From Sphaerisporangium siamense (lineage in GTDB: Bacteria; Actinomycetota; Actinomycetes; Streptosporangiales; Streptosporangiaceae): DNA of 64,000 nt. The position numbers and the translations under genes were made by a program. Where the stretch lies: positions 3,658,001 through 3,722,000 of the forward strand of contig NZ_JACHND010000001.1 of NCBI RefSeq assembly GCF_014205275.1. The letters are read 5' to 3'. The notes beneath the pieces are model-generated. The model was given only the letters and a program-made list of their open reading frames with translations, had not been told where the DNA came from and did no database searches. This document shows positions 1 to 9,909 of the stretch, piece by piece. Within the stretch, counting starts at the first letter, position 1. The number at the start of each line of letters is the position of its first letter.

Positions 1-44
1 CGGCGGCGCGGTTTAGCCGCAGGCCGAGCGGGGAGCAGCCTGGT

Positions 45-1094
45 ATGCGGGTAATTGTGGTGGGGGCGACCGGCAACGTCGGAACCAGCGTGATCTCCGC
101 CCTGGAGCGGGATTCGAGCGTCGACACGATCGTGGGCGTCGCGCGCCGCCTGCCGGGGTGGCGCCCCGGCAGGACCGAGTGGCGGGCCGCCGACATCGCC
201 ACCGACGACCTCACCGGCCTTTTCGCCGGCGCGGACGCCGTGGTGAACCTCGCCTGGCTGTTCCAGCCCACCCGCGACCCGGCGGTGACCTGGCGGGCCA
301 ACGTGCTCGGCGGCATGCGCGTCTTCCGCGCCGTCGCCGAGGCGGGCGTCCCCGCGCTGGTCCACGCCTCCTCGGTCGGCGCCTACTCGCCCGGCCCCAA
401 GGACCGCGCGGTGGACGAGGGCTGGCCCACCCACGGCTGGCCGCGTGCCGCCTACTCCCGCGAGAAGGCGTACCTGGAGCGCGTCCTCGACGTCTTCGAG
501 AACGACCATCCCGGCATCCGCGTGGTCCGCATGCGCCCGGGGTTCATCTTCAAGCGCGAGTCGGCCACCCAGCAGCGCCGCCTGTTCGCGGGCCCCCTGC
601 TGCCGCAGCGGCTCGTGCGGCCCGGCTGGGTGCCGTTCCTGCCGGACGTCCCCGGCCTCCGCATCCAGGCCCTGCACTCCGACGACGCGGGCGAGGCGTA
701 CCGGCTCGCCGTCACCCGCCCGGTATCCGGGCCGTTCAACCTCGCCGCCGACCCCGTCGTGGAGCCGGCCGACCTGGCCGAACTGCTCAGGACCAGGCTG
801 GTGCCCGTCACACCGTGGATGATCCGCAGCCTGACGGCCGCTGCCTGGCACCTGCACCTGGTGCCGGCCTCGCCGGGCCTGGTCGAGATGGCGCTCAAGA
901 TCCCGATCATGGACACCACGCGCGCCCGCACCGAACTCGGCTGGACCCCGCGCCACTCCGCGATCCAGGCGGTCCGCGAGGTGGTCGCGGGCATGGAGGG
1001 CGGCGCGGGCATGGACACCCCACCCCTGGAACCGGCCTCCGGCCTGAAGGGCCGCCTCCACGAACTCGCCACGGGAGTCGGCGGCCGTCCCTAG
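45..1094 (+). CDS. NAD-dependent epimerase/dehydratase (extended SDR)
   Basis: Predicted 349-aa extended short-chain dehydrogenase acting on a nucleotide sugar or a similar carbonyl substrate. The N-terminus carries the Rossmann glycine motif GATGNVG at residues 7-13. A YxxxK catalytic pair is visible at Y137/K141 (YSREK), preceded by the HASSVGAY strand that normally supplies the Ser/Thr. Length fits the epimerase family. A weak GGAG-type ribosome site precedes the ATG. It is a single gene ahead of the heat-shock pair. The substrate cannot be assigned; an atypical NmrA-like reductase is an alternative. Confidence 0.85.
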   Translation: MRVIVVGATGNVGTSVISALERDSSVDTIVGVARRLPGWRPGRTEWRAADIATDDLTGLFAGADAVVNLAWLFQPTRDPAVTWRANVLGGMRVFRAVAEAGVPALVHASSVGAYSPGPKDRAVDEGWPTHGWPRAAYSREKAYLERVLDVFENDHPGIRVVRMRPGFIFKRESATQQRRLFAGPLLPQRLVRPGWVPFLPDVPGLRIQALHSDDAGEAYRLAVTRPVSGPFNLAADPVVEPADLAELLRTRLVPVTPWMIRSLTAAAWHLHLVPASPGLVEMALKIPIMDTTRARTELGWTPRHSAIQAVREVVAGMEGGAGMDTPPLEPASGLKGRLHELATGVGGRP

Positions 1095-1136
1095 CCGCGT
1101 CCCCGGGCGGAGGCCGACACTCACCCGAACGACGAC

Positions 1137-1166
1137 TTGCGATCCAGGGCGCCGGTAACCTATAAC
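1137..1166 (+). promoter_or_regulatory. Candidate promoter of the small heat-shock gene
   Basis: TTGCGA at 1137-1142 and TATAAC at 1161-1166 are separated by 18 bp, a good match to a housekeeping actinomycete promoter, about 65 bp ahead of the Hsp20 start. Confidence 0.5.
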
Positions 1167-1187
1167 TGTAGTAGGAAGTTTTCGGAA

Positions 1188-1211
1188 AGGCAGGCGTGAG
1201 GAAACCTGCCT
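1188..1211 (+). promoter_or_regulatory. Inverted repeat in the hsp20 leader
   Basis: A perfect 7-bp dyad, AGGCAGG (1188-1194) and CCTGCCT (1205-1211) with a 10-nt loop, lies in the predicted 5' leader just upstream of the GGAGGTGG ribosome site. It could be an operator or an RNA hairpin. It does not match the known HspR HAIR sequence. Confidence 0.35.
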
Positions 1212-1233
1212 GTTCTACTGGAGGTGGTCACCG

Positions 1234-1677
1234 ATGCTGCTGACGTCGATCGATCCGTTCATCCAGGAGTTCGACCGGCAGTTCGACAGGTTCACCCGGC
1301 AGGCCCTCGGCGCGGGTGACGGCGGAGCGCGGGTCATGCCCCTCGACGGCGTCCGGCGCAAGGACGACGTCCTCCTCAGGTTCGACCTCCCCGGCATCGA
1401 CCCCGACTCGATCGAGGTCACCGTCGACCGCGGCGTGCTGTCGGTCAGCGCCACGCGGGAAGAGGAGCACGCGCAGGAGGACCGGGTCTTCGTGCGGGAG
1501 CGCCCCATGGGCACCTTCACCCGCCGCGTCTACCTCTCCGAGCACCTCGACAGCGAAAAGGTCGACGCCGCCTATTCCAACGGGGTCCTCGCCGTGCGCA
1601 TCCCCGTGATCGAGAAGGCCCGGCCCCGCAAGGTCGAGATCCACAAGGGTGCGGAGGTCAAGTCGATCAAGGCGTGA
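1234..1677 (+). CDS. Hsp20/alpha-crystallin family small heat-shock protein
   Basis: Cytoplasmic ATP-independent holdase chaperone of 147 aa, the usual length for the family. The alpha-crystallin domain spans roughly residues 33-140 (DDVLLRFDLPGIDPDSIEVT, then GVLSV) and ends in the typical GVLAVRIPV strand. The short N-terminal arm (DPFIQEFDRQF) is typical of actinobacterial Hsp20/Hsp18. A strong GGAGG site precedes the ATG. It is followed by a terminator and then an HspR-like MerR gene, which suggests heat-inducible control by that neighbour (inference). Confidence 0.93.
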   Translation: MLLTSIDPFIQEFDRQFDRFTRQALGAGDGGARVMPLDGVRRKDDVLLRFDLPGIDPDSIEVTVDRGVLSVSATREEEHAQEDRVFVRERPMGTFTRRVYLSEHLDSEKVDAAYSNGVLAVRIPVIEKARPRKVEIHKGAEVKSIKA

Positions 1678-1704
1678 GGTCCGCGAGCGCGTGACGCGAC
1701 GCGA

Positions 1705-1738
1705 GGGGCGGGCGCCGGCGACGGCGCCCGCCCCGTTT
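1705..1738 (+). terminator. Rho-independent terminator after hsp20
   Basis: Perfect 12-bp GC stem GGGGCGGGCGCC (1705-1716) / GGCGCCCGCCCC (1723-1734) with a 6-nt loop, followed by GTTT. Confidence 0.75.
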
Positions 1739-1802
1739 CAGTTCCAATAATGAGGACGTCCTGGGCCGTCCCGGCCCCCCACGCGGGAAGGAACGAGCGA
1801 CG

Positions 1803-2123
1803 ATGGCGAGGCTGCCGTTCGACGACGAGCACGCGCCCCTGTATTCCGTCGGACAGGTCGCGGCCATGCTCGACGTCGAACAGGCGTTCCTGCGGCGGCT
1901 GGACGACTTCGACGTCGTGCGGCCCGCGCGCTCCAGCGGCGGCCAGCGCCGCTACAGCCGTCACGAGATCGGCGACGTGCAGAACGCCATCGCGCTCGTC
2001 GGCGAGGGCATGACGCTGGTGGCCGTGCGCCGCATCTTCGAGCTGCAGCAGCAGGTGGACGAGCTGCGGGCCGAGCTGGCCCGGGAGCGCGCCCGGCGGA
2101 GCGGGGAGGACGCGCCGGGCTGA
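1803..2123 (+). CDS. HspR-like MerR family transcriptional regulator
   Basis: 106-aa DNA-binding protein with an N-terminal MerR winged helix at about residues 13-55 (PLYSVGQVAAML, RRLDDFDVV, SGGQRRYS), then EGMTLVAVRRIFEL and a C-terminal coiled helix rich in Glu/Arg that should dimerise. The arrangement resembles HspR, which represses chaperone genes with DnaK as co-repressor. Its position next to hsp20 supports autoregulated heat-shock control. It lacks an effector-binding domain, as HspR does. No HAIR operator was found by eye, so the target is inferred. Confidence 0.8.
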   Translation: MARLPFDDEHAPLYSVGQVAAMLDVEQAFLRRLDDFDVVRPARSSGGQRRYSRHEIGDVQNAIALVGEGMTLVAVRRIFELQQQVDELRAELARERARRSGEDAPG

Positions 2124-2177
2124 GCGGCCCTCGGATGGCGCGGCCGGTCCGCGGCACGGGGTCCTAGACTCCGGTGT

Positions 2178-2714
2178 ATGCGGCGGCTCGGGAGCACGGT
2201 GGTCGTGGTGGTGGGGGAGCGGGCGGCCGAGGTGGTCGGCGGGCTGGACGGGCTGCACAACGTCCGTGCGATACGGCGTGGGGAGCGTGCGGTGGCGGAG
2301 GTCACCGATCTGGTGGTGCGCGCGGCGGCCACCTACGTCGTCCACGACGCCGACCCGCTGGGCGGGCTCGGTGAGGCGTGGACGGGCTTCTTCGACGAGT
2401 CGGCCCCGGCCGGGGGCCTGGAGGTCGCGATCGAGTCCGCGCTGGCCGACCTGCGGGACGAGCGGGTCCTCCTGCCCGACTACTACCTCGTCCTGGACCC
2501 CGACGACATGCCCGCGACCCGGCGGCACTGGTGGCTCGGCGTGCTCGCCGGGGCGGCGCCCTCCCGGGTCGTGCCCACCCCCGGCACCGCGGCGGCGGTC
2601 ACCGGCGCCCTCGGCCGGCTCTCGGCGGGTCCGTGGTGGCCCGCCGACCTGGAGGGCCGGCTGCGCGCGCTTCCCCGCACCGTCCCCGACCGCGCCGGGC
2701 TCCCCACCGCCTGA
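2178..2714 (+). CDS. Conserved actinobacterial protein of unknown function
   Basis: 178-aa soluble protein with no recognised catalytic motif. It opens with a hydrophobic strand (STVVVVVGERAAEVV) followed by alternating strands and helices. The Trp-rich segment RRHWWLGVLAG lies near residue 115 and GPWWPADLEGRLRAL near the C-terminus. An upstream TAGACT hexamer ends 7 nt before the ATG and there is no ribosome site, so the transcript may be leaderless. It lies between the heat-shock genes and manA on the same strand. Function not assigned. Confidence 0.7.
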   Translation: MRRLGSTVVVVVGERAAEVVGGLDGLHNVRAIRRGERAVAEVTDLVVRAAATYVVHDADPLGGLGEAWTGFFDESAPAGGLEVAIESALADLRDERVLLPDYYLVLDPDDMPATRRHWWLGVLAGAAPSRVVPTPGTAAAVTGALGRLSAGPWWPADLEGRLRALPRTVPDRAGLPTA

Positions 2715-2847
2715 GGCGGCCCCGGGCGGGCGGCCATGGGAGGCTGTACCCGGAGTCATTTCTCGCGTCTTCAAGTCGGCACATATCCGGTTCGGCTGGT
2801 GAGTCCCCGAACCGCCCCCGGCACCACCCCGATCGAGGAGCACCACG

Positions 2848-3933
2848 TTGCACCTGCTCACCAACCCCCTGAAGGACTACGCCTGGGGGTCGCGCACGGA
2901 CATCGCCGAGCTCACCGGGCGGCCCGCCCCCTCGCCGGGGCCCGAGGCCGAGATGTGGCTCGGCACGCACCCGGCCGGGCCCTCGACGCTCGACGGGGAC
3001 GGGCGCTCCCTCGCCGACCTGATCGCCGCCGACCCGCTCGCCGGGCTCGGCGCGCGGACGCTGGAGCGCCACGGCGCGCGGCTGCCGTTCCTCCTCAAGC
3101 TGATCGCGGTCGCCAGGCCCCTGTCCCTCCAGGTCCACCCGTCCGCCGGGCAGGCCGCGGAGGGGCACGCCCGGGGCGTCTACGGTGATCCCTGGGCGAA
3201 GCCGGAGCTGGTGTGCGCGCTCACCCCGTTCACCGCGCTGGCCGGGTTCCGCGCCGCCGACCAGGCGGCCATGCTGGTCGACCGGCTCGGCGTGCCCGGG
3301 CTCAAGGACGTGGTCACGCTGCTGGCCGAGGGGGCGCCGCTGAAGGCCCTCGCCGCGCTGCTGGACGGCCGCGACATCGCCGAGCAGGCCGTCTGGGCCG
3401 CCTCCGCCGTCCACCAGCCCGACTACGCCCTGGTGGTCCGCCTGGCCCGCTGCCACCCCGGAGACCCCGCCTGCCTGGCCCCGCTGATGCTCAGGCGGCA
3501 CGAGCTGGCCCCGGGCCAGGCGCTCTTCCTCGGCGCCGGGGTGCTGCACTGCTACGTCAAGGGCTTCGGCGTGGAGATCATGGGCAGCTCCGACAACGTC
3601 GTGCGGGCGGGGCTGACCGCCAAGCCGGTCGACGTGGCGGAACTGCTGCGCGTGGCCGAGCCGGACGCGGGCCCGCTGGTGCCGGGCACGGGGCCGGACG
3701 GGGTCTTCGACACCCCGGCGCCGGAGTTCCGGCTGCGGCGCCTCGTGGTGGACGGCGAGACGCGGCTGGAGGGCGGCGTGCCGCGCATCCTGCTGGGTGT
3801 GGCGGGCGAGACGCGCGCGGACGGCGTGGACCTCGGCGCGGGACGCTCGGTGTTCGTGCCCGCCGCCGACCCCGCGCCCACCCTGTCGGGCTCCGGCGTG
3901 GTCTTCTGCGCCGAGCCCGGCGTCGACGGCTGA
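2848..3933 (+). CDS. manA: Mannose-6-phosphate isomerase, class I
   Basis: Zinc enzyme interconverting mannose-6-phosphate and fructose-6-phosphate, feeding GDP-mannose synthesis for glycans and glycolipids. The 361-aa length is normal. Visible features are YAWGSR near the start, EMWLGTHP at residues 35-42, the metal-binding Q95/H97 in LSLQVHPS, the KPELVCAL glutamate at about 120 and the later AGVLHCYVKGFGVEIMGSSDN stretch. The start is TTG (2848) preceded by GAGGAG. It runs into a bidirectional terminator shared with the convergent aldehyde dehydrogenase. Confidence 0.95.
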   Translation: MHLLTNPLKDYAWGSRTDIAELTGRPAPSPGPEAEMWLGTHPAGPSTLDGDGRSLADLIAADPLAGLGARTLERHGARLPFLLKLIAVARPLSLQVHPSAGQAAEGHARGVYGDPWAKPELVCALTPFTALAGFRAADQAAMLVDRLGVPGLKDVVTLLAEGAPLKALAALLDGRDIAEQAVWAASAVHQPDYALVVRLARCHPGDPACLAPLMLRRHELAPGQALFLGAGVLHCYVKGFGVEIMGSSDNVVRAGLTAKPVDVAELLRVAEPDAGPLVPGTGPDGVFDTPAPEFRLRRLVVDGETRLEGGVPRILLGVAGETRADGVDLGAGRSVFVPAADPAPTLSGSGVVFCAEPGVDG

Positions 3934-3939
3934 CAACGG

Positions 3940-3978
3940 CGGACGGCGCCGCCCCCCTCGGGGAGGCGGCGCCGTCCG
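3940..3978. terminator. Bidirectional terminator between manA and the aldehyde dehydrogenase
   Basis: 14-bp perfect stem CGGACGGCGCCGCC (3940-3953) / GGCGGCGCCGTCCG (3965-3978) in the 54-bp gap between convergent genes. Confidence 0.7.
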
Positions 3979-3987
3979 GTGACGCGC

Positions 3988-5453
<1,466 letters not shown>

Positions 5454-5454
<1 letters not shown>

Positions 5455-6365
5455 CAGGCGACTCCCTCGCTCTGAGCCAGTAGTTCTTCGATCCGCGCGA
5501 TGCCCGCGTCGGTGGGCGGGATCAGCGGCGGGCGCACGTGGCGTGAGGTGATCAGGCCACGCCGCTCGAGTACCAACTTCGCGGGAGCCGGGTTGGTCTC
5601 CACGAAAAGCAGGTCGACCAGGGGATGCAGTGCGTAGTGCAGGTCGAGGGCGGTCTTGTGGTCGCCCTCGGTGTAGGCGGTGTACATGCGGGCCACCGCG
5701 GACGGGGCCAGGTTGGCCACCGCGCTCACGAAGCCGACGCCGCCGATGGCCAGCAGCGGCAGGCACAGCAGCTCGATGCCGGACCACATGAGGAAATCGC
5801 GTCCGCACAGCTGGAGGACGCGGGAGAAGTGCTCGAAGTCCTTCGTCGTCTCTTTGATGCCCACGATGTTGGCATGCGCGCGGCGCAGCCGGGCGACGGT
5901 CTCGGGGGCGATGTCCACGGCCGTGCGGGAGGGGACGTTGTAGATGACGATGGGGAGGGAGGGGAACTCCGTGGCGACCGTGGCGTACCACTGGAAGAGG
6001 GCCTCTTGCGTCGGCCGCGCGTAGTACGGGGTGATGACCAGCGCGGCGTCGGCGCCCAGCCGCTCGGCCTCGGCCGTGAGGCGCAGGGTCTCGTCCAGCT
6101 TGGCGGACCCGGTGCCGGGCAGGAACGGCACCTGGTCGGCGGTCTCGGCCGCGACGGCGGCCATCGCCGCGATCCGCTCATCGACGGTCTGCGCGCTCGG
6201 CTCGCCGGTGGAGCCGCCGGTGGAGATCCCGTGCGATCCCTGCGCGAGCTGCCAGCGCACCAGCGCCCGCAGGGACGCGAGGTCGAGCTCTCCGTCCTCG
6301 GTGAACGGCGTCACCACGGGGGCGATGGACCCGCGTATGGTGGCCGGGTCCGACCGGAATTTCAT
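5454..6365 (-). CDS. DapA/DHDPS-family aldolase of the catabolic operon
   Basis: 303-aa class I aldolase/lyase forming a Schiff base on K171 (VGIKETT). Y142 (IYNVPSR) and the substrate loop GSTGE at residues 51-55 are present. In family terms it could be dihydrodipicolinate synthase, but it lies between an FAH-RraA fusion and an HpaE-like dehydrogenase. A pyruvate- or semialdehyde-releasing aldolase in aromatic catabolism, replacing the class II HpaI aldolase, is more likely (inference). It overlaps the next gene by one base and is separated from the upstream FAH-RraA gene by 79 bp. Confidence 0.82.
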
Positions 6366-6444
6366 GCCAACTCCCTATTGACGGCGCGGCCTTCGCCGCG
6401 CGGCGTGCGGGCGCCTGTGTGCCGGCGCGGGCATTGCTGCGTGG

Positions 6445-7857
6445 TCACGAGCCGCGCCGTTGGGTCTCGTAGGTCTCACGCCAGGTCTTGTTCATGGGGT
6501 AGAGGCCGTCCACGGAGGCGCCCTCGTTCACCTGCTCGTAGATGAAGCGCTCCTCGTCCTCCTGTGCGGCCGCGTCGCGGGCGACCTCGGCGACGAGGCG
6601 CGGGGGGATGACCACCACGCCCTCGGCGTCGCCGACCAGCACGTCGCCGGGCATCACCAGCACGCCGCCGCACGCGACCGGCACCTGCGACTCCAGCGGG
6701 ACGTGCTTGCGGCCGAGGACGGCGGCGTGGGGGACGGCGTAGTAGGCGGGCATGTCCAGGTTCGCGAAGGAGGGGCTGTCGCGCAGGCCGCCGTCGGTGA
6801 CGACCCCGGCGGCGCCGCGGCGCAGGGCGCGCAGCGCGAGGATGTCGCCGAGCGTGCCGGCCCCGTGGTCGCCGCGCGCCTCGATGACGAGCACCTCACC
6901 CGGGCGGATCTCCTCGACGGTGCGCTTCTGGGCGTTCATGCCGCCGCCGATGGCGGCGAAGACGTCCTCGCGCAGGGGGACGTAGCGCAGCGTCCTCGCC
7001 ACGCCGACCATGCGCAGGTCGGGCCGGGCGGGGCGCACGCCCTCGATGAAGTGGTGGTCGATGCCGCGCTTGCGGAGCTGGGAGGACAGCGTGGCCGTCG
7101 AGACCGAGCGCAGCGCCGCGGCGGTCTCCTCGTCCAGCACGCCCGCGGACGGGGCGCCCGCCGAGCCGTAGGCCGCGGCGCGGGTCTCCTCGGTCACCTT
7201 GGCCTGGACGCCGTACCCGGGCACGTCGCGCTCGTCGGCGACGACCTGGTTGCGCAGGCGGCCCGCGCCCTCCAGCTCGACCTCCACGACGTCGCCGGGG
7301 CGCACGACCGTGGACCCGGCGGGGGTGCCGGCGAGGATGAGGTCGCCCGGCTCCAGCGTCATGAAGCGGGACAGGTCCGCGACCAGCAGGTCGAACCCGA
7401 ACAACAGCTCCTCGGTGGAGGCGTCCTGGACCAGCTCGCCGTTGACGTAGGTGCGCAGCCGCAGCCGGTCGGGATCGGCGTCCCGCAGAATTTCGGGGCC
7501 CACCGGGGTGAAGCCGTCCTGGCCCTTGGCGCGTAGGTTGGACCCGAGGTCGGCATGTTTGAAGTCGTAGACTCCGAAGTCGTTGGCCGCGGTGTACCCG
7601 GCGACGTGCTCCAGCGCGTGCGCGGGGGAGACGCGGTGTGCCCGCTTGCCGATGACGATGGCGATCTCGCCCTCGAACGCCAGCAGCTCGCATCCCGCCG
7701 GCCGCACCACCGGGCGTCCCGACCAGGACAGCGACGACGGCGGCTTGAGGAAGTAGGAGGGGACGGCCGGCGTACGCCCGCGCTCGGCCGCGCGGCTGCG
7801 GTAGTTGAGGTGCACCGCGATGATCTTTTGCGGTGCGAGGCCGAGCGGGTGCTCCAC
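6445..7857 (-). CDS. Fusion of fumarylacetoacetate-hydrolase-type and RraA-type domains
   Basis: 470-aa two-domain protein. Residues about 1-235 form a FAH/HpaG-like domain (KIIAVHLNYRSRA, metal-site ExE in FEGEIAIVIG, DFGVYDFKHADLGSNLRAKG, GDLILAGTPAGS). Residues about 260-460 form an RraA/HMG-aldolase-like domain (GTLGDILALRALRRGA, then VTDGGLRDSP with the conserved Arg-Asp). HpaG normally has two FAH halves; here the second is replaced. GTG 7857 was chosen because GAAGGGAG lies 8 nt upstream and this start keeps the operator-like site outside the gene. A longer GTG start at 7914 would read through that site. Likely role: isomerisation/decarboxylation and a further lyase step after ring cleavage. 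Confidence 0.85.
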   Translation of the reverse strand: MEHPLGLAPQKIIAVHLNYRSRAAERGRTPAVPSYFLKPPSSLSWSGRPVVRPAGCELLAFEGEIAIVIGKRAHRVSPAHALEHVAGYTAANDFGVYDFKHADLGSNLRAKGQDGFTPVGPEILRDADPDRLRLRTYVNGELVQDASTEELLFGFDLLVADLSRFMTLEPGDLILAGTPAGSTVVRPGDVVEVELEGAGRLRNQVVADERDVPGYGVQAKVTEETRAAAYGSAGAPSAGVLDEETAAALRSVSTATLSSQLRKRGIDHHFIEGVRPARPDLRMVGVARTLRYVPLREDVFAAIGGGMNAQKRTVEEIRPGEVLVIEARGDHGAGTLGDILALRALRRGAAGVVTDGGLRDSPSFANLDMPAYYAVPHAAVLGRKHVPLESQVPVACGGVLVMPGDVLVGDAEGVVVIPPRLVAEVARDAAAQEDEERFIYEQVNEGASVDGLYPMNKTWRETYETQRRGS

Positions 7858-7874
7858 GGGTCTGACTCCCTTCA

Positions 7875-7904
7875 AATCGTATATGACATCCTGGATGATA
7901 CGCG
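7875..7904. promoter_or_regulatory. Operator-like site, divergent FAH-RraA/hpaD region
   Basis: AATCGTATATGACATC (7875-7890) followed by GGATGATACGCG (7893-7904), whose reverse complement repeats the GCGTATCAT core. It matches the AATCGTATnnGAT motif found in front of four other units of this island and lies directly upstream of the predicted GTG start at 7857. Confidence 0.55.
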
Positions 7905-7940
7905 GTTCTGCCACGTGGAGCTATAGACAAAGATATTTGA

Positions 7941-7955
7941 CTTCGTACATGATTC
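7941..7955. promoter_or_regulatory. Second operator-like site in the hpaD upstream region
   Basis: CTTCGTACATGATTC follows a TTGACT hexamer (7937-7942) and is a variant of the shared motif (TCGTA-n-ATGAT). It lies about 200 bp before the dioxygenase start. Confidence 0.4.
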
Positions 7956-8155
7956 TGGTGTGCCACAAGCCGGGCAACCCTGTCGGCGGACGTCAGAGGC
8001 GGGGCAGAGCCGTTGACGGCCGCCGACCGGGACGGTGGGAACACGAGAATCCGCGGGACCGTGACCGGACCCTCGACATCCCCACTAGATTCCAACGACA
8101 TCCCCTCGGCCGCGGGACAGGCCGCGGGGGACCGGACGCACCAAGGAGGGGCCTG

Positions 8156-9013
8156 ATGGGCGAGCTCGTCATGGCGGCAAAGATCACGCACGTGCCATCG
8201 ATCTGGCTGTCGATCCAACCCGGCAAGCACTTCGGGATCCGCAGGCCCGCCGAGCTCGCCCTGACGGAGGTCGGCGAGCGCGCCCGCGAGCGCGGCGCCG
8301 ACACGTTCCTCATCGCCGACACCCACTGGATGAACAGCATCGGCTTCCACCTCAACGGCAAGGCCAGGCACCAGGGCTCCTACGTCAGCCACGAGCTGCC
8401 GCACTTCATCCACGACCTGGAGTACGACTACCCGGGCGACCCCGAGCTCGCCGAACTCGTGCGCGAGGAGATCGTGCTCGGCGGCCAGAAGGCGCGTCTG
8501 CACACCTACAAGGACCTCGGCCTGGAGTACGCGACGCTCGTGCCGATGTACTTCATGAACGGCGACTCCTCGATCCGGGTCCTGCCCATCGGCTGCAACA
8601 TCTACTCCACGATCGAGGAGAACCGGCGCATCGGCGAGGCCCTCCTGCGGGCCATCCACCGCAGTGACCGCAAGGTGGCCTTCCTGGCCAGCGGCTCCCT
8701 GTCGCACGCCTTCCCGCCCAACGAGATCGCCGAGTCGCTGCTCGACGACGTCAGCAGCGAGATCAACCGCCAGGTGGACATGGCCGTCCTCGACATGTGG
8801 ACCGAGGGCAGGGCGGGCGAGTTCCTGGAGATGCTGCCCGACTACAACAAGCGCTGCACGGGCGAGGGCGCCATGGCCGACACCGCCATGCTCTTCGGTC
8901 TGCTCGGCTGGGGCGAGTACGCCGGCAAGGGCGAGCAGCTCTGCCCGTACTTCGGCAGCAGCGGCACCGGCCAGGTCGTGGTGGACTTCCCCGTGCCCGT
9001 CACGGTCGAGTGA
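8156..9013 (+). CDS. hpaD: 3,4-dihydroxyphenylacetate (homoprotocatechuate) 2,3-dioxygenase, class III extradiol
   Basis: 285-aa LigB-superfamily extradiol dioxygenase that opens homoprotocatechuate between C2 and C3 using Fe(II) and O2. It matches the remembered E. coli HpaD pattern: AAKITHVPS with H12, DTHW with H57, SHELPHFI, LEYATLVPM, FLASGSLSH and the terminal SSGTGQV. The ATG at 8156 is preceded by AAGGAGGGG at the right distance, whereas the open frame extends much further upstream without support. It is divergent from the FAH-RraA operon, and the shared upstream region holds two operator-like sites. No hpaB/hpaC monooxygenase is in view. Confidence 0.9.
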   Translation: MGELVMAAKITHVPSIWLSIQPGKHFGIRRPAELALTEVGERARERGADTFLIADTHWMNSIGFHLNGKARHQGSYVSHELPHFIHDLEYDYPGDPELAELVREEIVLGGQKARLHTYKDLGLEYATLVPMYFMNGDSSIRVLPIGCNIYSTIEENRRIGEALLRAIHRSDRKVAFLASGSLSHAFPPNEIAESLLDDVSSEINRQVDMAVLDMWTEGRAGEFLEMLPDYNKRCTGEGAMADTAMLFGLLGWGEYAGKGEQLCPYFGSSGTGQVVVDFPVPVTVE

Positions 9014-9052
9014 CCCGGGCACGCCCTCGCCGGTGATCACGGCGCCATGCAG

Positions 9053-9077
9053 TACGATAAGAAATCGTATGCGAAAG
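9053..9077. promoter_or_regulatory. Operator-like site upstream of the hydrolase-gntR pair
   Basis: TACGAT-AAGAA-ATCGTA (9053-9069) is an inverted repeat that continues into AATCGTATGCGAAAG (9063-9077), the shared motif. It lies 25 bp before the hydrolase ATG, a position expected for repression, and would make the GntR gene autoregulated. Confidence 0.5.
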
Positions 9078-9101
9078 TACCGGCCGAGGAGCTAGCCACC
9101 G

Positions 9102-9851
9102 ATGCACGACCGTCCCGCACTGGCCTATCGTCTCTTCCCCCCGGACACCGATGACGGCCGGGCGGCGGGCTCGCCGCCGGTGCTCCTGCTGCACGGCTTC
9201 GCCTCCGACGGCGAGAGCGACTGGGTGGCGCCGGGCACCGTGGCGGCGCTGACGGCCGCGGGCCGCACGGTGATCCTTCCCGACCTGCGCGGCCACGGCG
9301 CGAGCCCGGCCCCGGCGAGCGGCGCCGAGACCACCGCGGCGGCGCAGGCCGCCGACCTGGTCGCCGTGCTCGACGGCGCGGGCGCCGGCACGTTCGACGT
9401 CGCCGGCTACTCGCTCGGCGCCCGGCTGGCCTGGGAGCTCGCCGACATCGTCCCCGGCCGGGTGCGCCGCGCCGTGCTCGGCGGGCTGGCCCCGATGGAG
9501 CCGTTCACCGGCGTGGACGTCGCGGCCCTGCACCGCGCCGTCGACGAGGGCGCCGAGCCCGGCGACCCGATGACGGGGATGATCGCCGGCATGGTGAGCT
9601 CCAAGGGCGACCGCGCCAAGGCGCTGGCCTTCGTCGTGGAAGGGCTCCACGACTCGCCCTTCGAGCCCAAGGCGTGGGCCGGCCCGACGGCGCCGGTCTT
9701 CGTGAGAGGCGAAGACGACGTGATGACGAACGGGATCGAGCGTATCGTCGGAGTCGTCGGAGGAGAGCTGATCGTCGTCCCCGGTGACCACTTCCAGGCC
9801 CTCGCGGGAGCCGAGTTCCGCGGCATTGTCGTGAGAGCCTTGGGTGAGTGA
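9102..9851 (+). CDS. Alpha/beta hydrolase
   Basis: 249-aa cytoplasmic alpha/beta-hydrolase-fold enzyme. The oxyanion segment LLLHGFASDG, the nucleophile elbow AGYSLGARLAWE (GxSxG), an acid candidate in RGEDDVM and the C-terminal GDHFQAL histidine are present in order. GAGGAG (9087-9092) serves the ATG. The following gntR frame opens within its 3' end, so the two are likely co-transcribed. The context suggests hydrolysis of an ester, lactone or C-C bond in the aromatic pathway. Substrate unknown. Confidence 0.85.
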   Translation: MHDRPALAYRLFPPDTDDGRAAGSPPVLLLHGFASDGESDWVAPGTVAALTAAGRTVILPDLRGHGASPAPASGAETTAAAQAADLVAVLDGAGAGTFDVAGYSLGARLAWELADIVPGRVRRAVLGGLAPMEPFTGVDVAALHRAVDEGAEPGDPMTGMIAGMVSSKGDRAKALAFVVEGLHDSPFEPKAWAGPTAPVFVRGEDDVMTNGIERIVGVVGGELIVVPGDHFQALAGAEFRGIVVRALGE

Positions 9852-9909
9852 CCGTCAGGGCCGTGGTCCTCGGCGTGGACATCAGCTGTTGGCCAGTAAG
9901 GGGACGCCT

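Noticed and set aside
1188-1211. HspR HAIR operator before hsp20
   Set aside because: The dyad AGGCAGG/CCTGCCT does not match the CTTGAGT-N7-ACTCAAG type sequence; kept only as an unspecified inverted repeat.
7858-7914. Longer start (GTG 7914) for the FAH-RraA fusion
   Set aside because: It would place the operator-like site inside the coding region; GTG 7857 has a good SD and gives the usual N-terminal length for the family.
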